Positions 57,892 to 64,000 of a stretch of 64,000 nucleotides of DNA are shown one piece after another. Every line of letters starts with the position of its first letter. Positions within the stretch are counted from its first letter, which is position 1. The stretch comes from Osedax fenrisi (taxonomy: Eukaryota; Annelida; Polychaeta; Sabellida; Siboglinidae). The stretch covers positions 90,336,228 through 90,400,227 of the forward strand of contig OZ025241.1 of assembly GCA_964019155.1 (NCBI GenBank). Direction: 5' to 3'. Position numbers and translations under genes: made by a program. Below the pieces are notes generated by a model that did not search any database, was not told where the DNA came from, and saw nothing but the letters and a program-made list of their open reading frames with translations.

Positions 57892-58363
57892 TGAAACCTC
57901 TCTAATATATTTAGTAAATTTATTTATTTAAAAGTAGTAATCAAAATAATAGATCATAAATATATTTCTATCACATATGGTTTAATTTAATTTAATTTAA
58001 AATAGTTGTTAACACTTGTTTGGATAATTGTTGTACTGACTACAATCAGTATATTACCTTTTATTAATTAGTTCTTCATACCTGTTACTATTTATGAGCT
58101 CACTGCATTGAGAATAATAAAACACATTCACTAATTGCAATTAACTATTTTTACATCTACATTATAATATAAACCTAAATTTAGATATAAACTACTACAT
58201 CAAATTTTGTAATATAGAGAGGTTACATTTCCAAAACAAACTAAAAATAATTGTCTCATAAAGAGGTGTTTCCTAAATAATATTTTCTTATAGAGGTTTT
58301 TGTAATGTGGAAAAGTTGAATTCCAAATATGATACACATGTTCTTATAAAGAGGTTTCAATGT
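57892..58363. mobile_element. MITE with CAGTGAAACCTCTCTA end
   Basis: The left end CAGTGAAACCTCTCTAATAT and right end TATAAAGAGGTTTCAATG are inverted. Internal GAGAGGTTACATTTCC, CATAAAGAGGTGTTTCC and CTTATAGAGGTTTTTGTAAT repeats match the well-known pogo/Tigger-type MITE pattern. It is nested in the 4.9-kb pogo-like element. Confidence 0.75.
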
Positions 58364-58602
58364 ATACGTTTTCATTCGTTTATGCCTAATTCAAAATATT
58401 ATAATTATATAGTATAGGATATAGAATCATCATTATATAATTAGGAATGTTATATATTATATATATATATATATATATTGTATAAGTGACTCCATGAACT
58501 TCTAATATCAATACATTTATATAATATTTGATAATTGATAAATAAATTAAACAATAAATGTAATTAATATGTTGACGACATTATTAATTATTAATATTAA
58601 TG

Positions 58603-58641
<39 letters not shown>

Positions 58642-59200
58642 CCTTATACAAATATATAAATATATATTAAAATATGAGGTATGGCCATCTATATTATAAA
58701 TTATATATTACAATTATATACAATTCAATGATACACCCTCAATTTGTATATACATTCTATCATTTTACTATCTGATATCTGATTGGTTAATGATCGGCCA
58801 AATTACCCGACTTTTATCGGCCAAATTACCCGATTTGACGTACGTTGTTATTTCAGCAATAGCTTTGTATCATATTGATATAATATGTAGATATTTACAT
58901 ATAGAATCAAGAATATATTATATTTTATTTGGGTTTAAAAAATATCACAATCCAACATGTATTTATGAAATGACAAACAGATTAACAAACACCTATTTTG
59001 TTTAAATTCCGGATTTTAATAAAAATCAATAAATACTAATAATTATTGATTATTTATTAAAATAAATTTTAACTATTCTTAAAGATATTATGAAATACTA
59101 TAAATTGTTTATAGAATTTTTGTTGGTATCATTAATAGTTTCTGAAATATTAGAGTCGGCCAAATTACCCGCATCGGCCAAATTACCCTTCCTTCCCCTA

Positions 59201-59620
59201 TAGAAAACTCTTTTTTCTAACAGTGTATACTAATAAAGAAGTCAATACATTATACTCTTCTTATTATACCTAGGCTATGTCCAATAATCCTAAATACATA
59301 CATAACTAAATAACATAAATGTATATTAATAAATATATATTTATATTAATAAATTAACTTTATAATTTTTAAATAATATATTTTTTAATCTCGAATTTCA
59401 TTCAATTTTATTTAAAAATGTAAATGGTAAAATTTATAAATACTAATTCAAATATTTGGTTCTGCTCGAAAAGAGCCGAGTATTATATAATCATGATTTA
59501 AGCCGAGGTAGGGTAATCGAAAAGGTAATCGAAAAGAGCCGAGTATTTTTAATTATATATACTCACGACTGGCTATAAAATAAAGAATATATTTTATATA
59601 ACATATATATATATATATAT
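59201..59620. other. AT-rich flank between two transposons
   Basis: Includes the outer-element end AGAAAACTCTTTTTTCTAAC with AGTG (59203-59226) and a small direct repeat GAAAAGAGCCGAGTATT (59468 and 59530). No gene seen. Confidence 0.5.
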
Positions 59621-60654
59621 CAGGGTTTTCGGTTTATTTGGTTTTTTCAATAATTATAATTTATTAAATACAAAATTCTTTAAATTTATTTAGTATTTAT
59701 TAATAACAAATAACACATATTATTATAATGTATACATAATAACGTAACACACAAACATATTAATGTATTAACAATAAATTAAGCATATGATTATGATATC
59801 AACTATTAAAATGTTTGAATAAATATACGAGTTTTCTAGCCTTCTCATTTCCAAGTCTATTTCTTAACTTTGGCTTAACTAGAACACAAGATGAACAAAT
59901 CTTTCTACCCCGGCACTAGAACTTTTAGCTGTCATTAAGGATTACATTATTTTAAAGATTTCATCATCAACATCAACATATGGTATGGCGTGATTATGTT
60001 ATCATCATCTATAATATGTGTTACATTATCAAATAGATCTTTCCAGATTCTTACAACATCTGCACTATTTGTTGAATCATTCTGTAGCATGTTTAAGTAT
60101 ATAGAAATTGGTTTCATTATTTTTAGCATATCTTCAGCATTTCTTTTCAATCCAATGTTGGATATTTTTGTGATAATATCTTTATCAATGTCCAATTCTT
60201 TAAATAGCTCTCGATACTATCTGCAAGCATATTCCATCGCGTTTCAATAGGCATCATTAGCTTACTTCCATCTGATTTTTTTAGAAGAGCTGAGTTAACT
60301 TTGGTCTATAAAGTCTAGACAGCATAGTACAAACTTCACGATAATATTTCATAATATGAAATTCATATTATATAATATATTATCATAGACATATATCTCT
60401 ATAGAGCGTCTTTTAGATTATGTATATTATATTTTCATTTTCTAATTATTATAACATATAACATAATCAATAATAATACAGTATTAATAATATTATTAAT
60501 GTAGAACTATTATATTTATATAAAATGTAATGAATAAAATTTGAAAAAACCGAAAAAACCGAATAAACCGAAAAAACCAATGGTTTTTTCATTTTAAAAA
60601 ACCGATGGAAAAACCCATTTGAAAAAACCGAACGAAAAAACCCAAACAACCCTG
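59621..60654 (-). mobile_element. hAT element copy 2, TSD ATATATAT
   Basis: Ends CAGGGTTTTC and AACAACCCTG, inserted in a TA run (8-bp duplication ATATATAT, not distinguishable from the microsatellite). Homologous to the copy at 4971-5927 throughout, with about 80 extra bases around 59850-59960. 1,034 bp. Confidence 0.88.
59950..60245 (-). pseudogene. hAT transposase fragment, copy 2
   Basis: Minus strand: TRWNMLADSIESYLKNWTLI, then in another frame YRELFKELDIDKDIITKISN, GLKRNAEDMLKIMKPI, IYLNMLQNDSTNSADVVRIW and DDDNIITPYHMLM. The frameshift is shared with or close to that in copy 1, so the source element may already have been defective. Confidence 0.7.
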
Positions 60655-60674
60655 ATATATATATATATATAGAT

Positions 60675-60972
60675 TATACAGCGAATAACTAATTGCACTG
60701 CGCATTACGCTATGACGTATACGCAAAGATAATTCAGGTAATGGTATATATAAATGCATTCAACGGTTTTGTATCTCTAATCATAGGTATATCTAAATGA
60801 AATAAATGGTTTTTCATCTATAACGATGTTCTCTAAATCAAAGATATATCTAAATACAATCAAGTGTATGCATAATATACAAGGTATAATAAATATTAAA
60901 TAATCCGTCTTGGGAACTATCTTTACGTATACGTCAGCGTAATGAGCAGTGTCATTACGTATTCGCTGTATA
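60675..60972. mobile_element. MITE with TATACAGCGAATA ends
   Basis: The left arm TATACAGCGAATAACTAATT, ACTGCGCATTACGC, TGACGTATACGCAAAGATA returns inverted on the right (TATCTTTACGTATACGTCAG, CGTAATGAGCAGTGTCATTA, CGTATTCGCTGTATA). Imperfect arms of about 66 bp. TA-rich flanks prevent a clear TSD. Confidence 0.8.
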
Positions 60973-61324
60973 ATATATATATATATATATATATAATATT
61001 AGTATATTTTATATATAATATTAGTATATTTTCGAGCGGCTCCAAATATTTACAATATTGTCTGCAATAACTCATTATTATTTAATATATATTGTATTAC
61101 ATAAATATTATCAATATTGTTTAGATTTATCGTATAAGCCATAATACATATTTTACCAACTTTTTTTAATGTTAAAACGCACAGTCATAAGTATTGGTAA
61201 AAATCTAAGATACTACATATTTATAAAGTTGATTAAAAATAACAAACAAATTGGTTTTTAATATTATAGTAATGTTATTAAGTTTTATTTTAACTAATAT
61301 ATATATCAATGTATAGGGGAATAT
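60973..61324. other. AT-rich DNA with TA run
   Basis: TA run and a duplicated ATATAATATTAGTATATTTT; nothing else seen. Confidence 0.5.
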
Positions 61325-61746
61325 GGACGGTAGGCAAAAAAATAAAAAACTATAAATAGAAAAGTTCACGCAAGGCATGCGTTACGCAAATGTATGATAC
61401 GCTCTAATGCACACGAAAATAAAATCTAAATGAAAAAAGTATATATGGAATAATCATTATTATAATGACTTTATTATAAAGTAAATCAAATCTTATAAAG
61501 TTTATAAAAAATATACTTATACACCATTCATTTTAATTGATTAATTAATATTTGCAGATTGATATTTTATGTTGTTTGATTTATTTGGTTTAGTTTTATT
61601 CTTCAGTTTGTTTAGCTGCTTTATATACCGAAGTGATCCTATACAAAGTAATTAGTAACTACGCATAATATATTAGCGCGACGCACGCATTGAGAGACAC
61701 TCATGAACTTTGTTATGTATAGTTATTTAATTTTTGCCTACCGTCC
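61325..61746. mobile_element. GGACGGTAGG MITE, copy 2 (complete, opposite orientation)
   Basis: Both ends present: GGACGGTAGGCAAAAAAATA and TTAATTTTTGCCTACCGTCC. Inner AAGTTCACGCAAGGCATGCG and its partner CATGAACTTTGTTATG extend the arms. The reverse complement aligns with the copy at 27715-28162 over nearly its whole length. Confidence 0.85.
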
Positions 61747-62236
61747 GTACTATCCAATATAATTATTATATTATATTATATTACTATTATAATAATAGTA
61801 AAAAATAATATATTTTGAGAATCAACTCTAAATCTCAAAAATATCCCTAGGTAAATATTTGAAATTTACATACGTACATTTACACAAATAATTTTGTGAA
61901 AATATTATCGAAACTGTGTGAACACGGTGTCCAGAACGGTTTAAAAATTAATTAATAAAATAAATTATAATATATTTTTTTTAATTTATTAATTGTATAA
62001 GATACCTTGTTCTGTAAGTGAAGATACATTATGGTAGTATTCCTTCAGATTACTTAACTTCGTCATGTAATCTTTATAATATGTATTTCTACTCATTTTA
62101 AATACAATTATTAGTATTTATATTATATTAATTTTATTTATTTATTTGTTGTGCAATAATCATAAATAAATTTATAATCAAAAAAAAATTCCCTTTTTTG
62201 AAAATAAATAAATTTATATATTAACAAAGTTATAGA
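61747..62236. other. Flank upstream of the right-edge gene
   Basis: AT-rich. A short open stretch on the minus strand near 62000-62090 has no recognisable domain. A promoter would lie here, but I see no clear core elements. Confidence 0.4.
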
Positions 62237-62250
62237 ATGAATACGAAAAG
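62237..62250 (+). CDS. Transposase-derived gene (TLLKTPR family), exon 1
   Basis: ATGAATACGAAAAG followed by GTATTT encodes MNTK plus two bases of R. It is a tiny first exon, chosen because phase 2 joins exactly to exon 2 (R-SPSKRVKKYVNK) and gives the basic N-terminus expected in this family. The 546-bp intron 1 contains a small inverted repeat. Confidence 0.5.
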
Positions 62251-62395
62251 GTATTTATATTTATCAATTGTGTGTTTATTATTTATAACATTTTATATCG
62301 ATATAAAATCTATGGTAATATCTTATTATTGTGAAAAATAATAATGTTTAATAGATTAAAAAATATCATATATTCGAGTGACAATATAGTAATAA

Positions 62396-62725
62396 TATTT
62401 TTGATATGCTGGCTAGCATGTCGATTTAAAATGCTAGCTTATAGAAACGAGGCATGTCGTATTTTTCAAAAAATGTAACTACATTTTGTTTATACACTTC
62501 TTTACACCGTGTCTGGTTTTGGTTATTAACCGCCTTACTATTTATTAAATTAATGTAACTTTAAATTAATTAATTTTATGAATATTAAGGTGATTAAATA
62601 ATGTAATGTAATGAATAGTAACTCAGAAAACCTGATTGAAAGAATAAGTGAACAAAATTGAACAAAATGCTAGCATGTCAAATTTTAAATCGGCATGCTT
62701 GCTAGCATATAGAATTTTTCAATAG
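62396..62725. repeat. Inverted repeat in intron 1 with GCTAGCATG motif
   Basis: ATATGCTGGCTAGCATGTCG with ATTTAAAATGCTAGC at about 62403-62440 returns inverted at 62668-62710 (AATGCTAGCATGTC, ATTTTAAATCGGCATGCTTG, CTAGCATAT). Probably a MITE relic. Confidence 0.6.
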
Positions 62726-62796
62726 CGAATAAAGTACACAATTACCTATATATATATATATATATATATATTTATTTATTTATATTACAATTATAG

Positions 62797-62879
62797 ATCA
62801 CCAAGTAAAAGAGTGAAAAAATATGTCAATAAATTAACAACGGACTATTCTGAATTTTTTGCGGAAACCACAGATTTAT
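62797..62879 (+). CDS. Transposase-derived gene (TLLKTPR family), exon 2
   Basis: 83 nt, acceptor ACAATTATAG, donor TTTAT/GTAAGT, phase 2 to 1. Encodes SPSKRVKKYVNKLTTDYSEF and FAETTDL, a basic then mixed segment. Confidence 0.72.
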
Positions 62880-63117
62880 GTAAGTATACATATCTGTGTA
62901 TATTATAATTTCTGTAGTCATATAATAGTTGTGATAATGCGCTATACTAGCACTCTCGATATACCTTTGTTGTATATTAAGTCGTTATATCATTTTACGT
63001 AGGTATCGCGTGATAAAAAGTGACAAGTGTACAACACCGGCTCATTTACTATGGTGCAAGGATGTCGGTACACATATATATATATATTACACCTATACTA
63101 TTAGTTATCATTTATAG

Positions 63118-63195
63118 CGGATTCTGAAATAGAAGAACCTACATTTCAAAACCAGGAAGGGCAGGGTTTTTTTACGGACGATTTAATGGAAAATG
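63118..63195 (+). CDS. Transposase-derived gene (TLLKTPR family), exon 3
   Basis: 78 nt, acceptor CATTTATAG, donor AAATG/GTAATT, phase 1 to 1. Encodes SDSEIEEPTFQNQEGQGFFT and DDLMEN, acidic. Confidence 0.72.
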
Positions 63196-63392
63196 GTAAT
63201 TAAATTATATATTCTAGTTGTTGTATATTAAGTCGGTATATCATTTTAAGTGTTAGATTTTGTGATATAGTTTTGTGATTTATTTAAATTGAACCCTGCA
63301 TATGTATAATTAAATTAAACAACATATATAATTATAATATATTAAATTATAATTAATTTTACAACATATAATTAACTTACATGTGATTTCAG

Positions 63393-63560
63393 TAGGTAAC
63401 CAGCAAACTGAAGAGATGAAGAAAATAACTTCCCTCAAAGTGAAACTTTCAAATCTAAGTGAAAAGTTTGACGAAAAATGTTTTGAAATTAGAAGCATAA
63501 AAAAAATACTGAAAAATGAAATTACAGAGAGAAAAAGATTGGAGGTGCAAGTCCAGAAAG
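63393..63560 (+). CDS. Transposase-derived gene (TLLKTPR family), exon 4
   Basis: 168 nt, acceptor GTGATTTCAG, donor AAAG/GTAAAT, phase 1 to 1. Encodes a probable coiled coil (heptad-like TSLKVKLSNLSEKFDEKCFE, then IRSIKKILKNEITERKRLEV), suggesting oligomerisation. Confidence 0.75.
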
Positions 63561-63634
63561 GTAAATACTTACTATTATATACTCGTTATCTAAATGATAT
63601 CATTTATAGATTCATCACAAATTAATTATTCAAG

Positions 63635-64000
63635 ATATCCAGCCAAATGAAATCACGATGCAAGAAATAAATCAAGATAGTCCAGAGGCTGACATTGGAT
63701 TTTTATCTGACTCAAGTGACGTTTCATCTGACTCGAGTGACATTTTAGCAGACTTAAGTGATGTAAATGAAGAAATCTTTCTAAAAGATTTTATATCAGA
63801 TTTCATACAAACAGTATTAGAAACGGCAATGAATTCTAAGCAAATAACTGAAATGTTAAAATTATTCAATCGTCATAAGATCGGTCTAAATATGCCATTA
63901 TCCTCAAGAACTCTCTTAAAAACTCCAAGGAATACAATCATTAGACAAGTATCAGGAATGGATTATTATAATTTTGAAACCGAAAATCAAATTCTACAAA
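63635..64000 (+). CDS. Transposase-derived gene (TLLKTPR family), exon 5, runs off the window
   Basis: After ATTATTCAAG the frame stays open to the window edge. It reads an acidic SD-rich stretch (FLSDSSDVSSDSSDILADLS), a helical segment (FLKDFISDFIQTVLETAMNS, KQITEMLKLFNRHKI), then LPSSRTLLKTPR-like LSSRTLLKTPRNTIIRQV and MDYYNFETENQI. LP..RTLLKTPR followed by G..Y.YF is a signature that precedes the catalytic region of a transposase-derived family common in cnidarians, insects and sponges. All five exons join in frame with no stop, unlike the transposase relics elsewhere in the window. This may be an intact element gene or a domesticated host gene. Confidence 0.78.

Larger units (their letters stand above)
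54282..59198 (+). mobile_element. Pogo-like DNA transposon, 4,917 bp, TA TSD
   Basis: The left end GGGGAAGGAGGGGTAATTTG and right end AATTACCCTTCCTTCCCC are inverted repeats flanked by TA. The 14-mer GGTAATTTGGCCGA or its complement recurs at 54293, 54499, 58794, 58818, 59157 and 59174, consistent with transposase-binding subterminal repeats. It contains the last two exons of a pogo/Tigger-type transposase, a SINE (55632), a CAGTGAAACC MITE (57892) and a tandem duplication. The DNA-binding and DDE parts of the transposase are missing. Confidence 0.85.

Noticed and set aside
58790..59005. 71-codon frame beginning in the subterminal repeats of the pogo-like element
   Set aside because: Overlaps transposase-binding-type repeats and has no recognisable domain; treated as chance.
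63672..63869. 65-codon minus-strand frame rich in serine
   Set aside because: Antisense of the SD-rich part of exon 5 of the right-edge gene.

Overview
The window is AT-rich eukaryotic DNA, almost certainly from an invertebrate animal. It has GT-AG introns as short as 45-75 bp, a TMD0-type ABCC transporter, a mitochondrial release-factor gene split by a 4.9-kb intron, and tRNA-derived SINEs, CR1/RTE-like retroelement fragments and several classes of DNA transposon. Nothing fixes the phylum. Short symmetric introns and the transposase types would suit a sponge or another early-branching metazoan, but that is inference. Real protein-coding sequence is only a few percent of the window. Most long open frames are simple-repeat translations or shadows.

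Region 1 (1-13.2 kb, minus strand): six exons of an ABCC (MRP-type) transporter, covering TMD0, the L0 linker and the start of TMD1, and running off the left edge. Introns hold an 8-bp-TSD hAT copy, a structured satellite (7.2-10.4 kb), GGGTTT minisatellites and a run of about 64 ATT units. Several exon edges with their splice sites are copied as small tandem arrays in the neighbouring intron.

Region 2 (13.2-29.9 kb): no supportable gene. It has microsatellites, SINEs, a perfect hairpin, GC-richer islands with CACGTG motifs, MITEs, AT palindromes and a reverse-transcriptase fragment with target-site duplications.

Region 3 (29.9-35.3 kb, plus strand): the two-exon MTRFR gene (mitochondrial GGQ release-factor-like protein). 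Its intron carries a minus-strand CR1/jockey-like RT relic and foldback elements.

Region 4 (35.7-43.2 kb): a nest of elements. A pogo-like element with TAGGGGAAAG ends was interrupted by an element with a 10-bp TSD and by a TA-flanked MITE. Then come a duplicated repeat family, a second RT relic and a degenerate ATGGACTGCTG repeat.

Region 5 (42.8-53 kb, plus strand): decayed copies of a transposase-like family (motifs PPDLMHDL and YLDEFEPCNP). Two nucleotides after the last one starts an unrecognised gene built from many small phase-2 exons, three of them tandem duplicates. Its last intron contains a complete 2,954-bp DNA transposon with 745-bp inverted repeats, a 4-bp TSD and a damaged transposase.

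Region 6 (53-64 kb): a 4,917-bp pogo-like element (TA TSD) with the C-terminal transposase exons and a frameshifted PHD-like finger, a second hAT copy, several MITEs, and the first five exons of a transposase-derived gene (TLLKTPR motif) that continues off the right edge.
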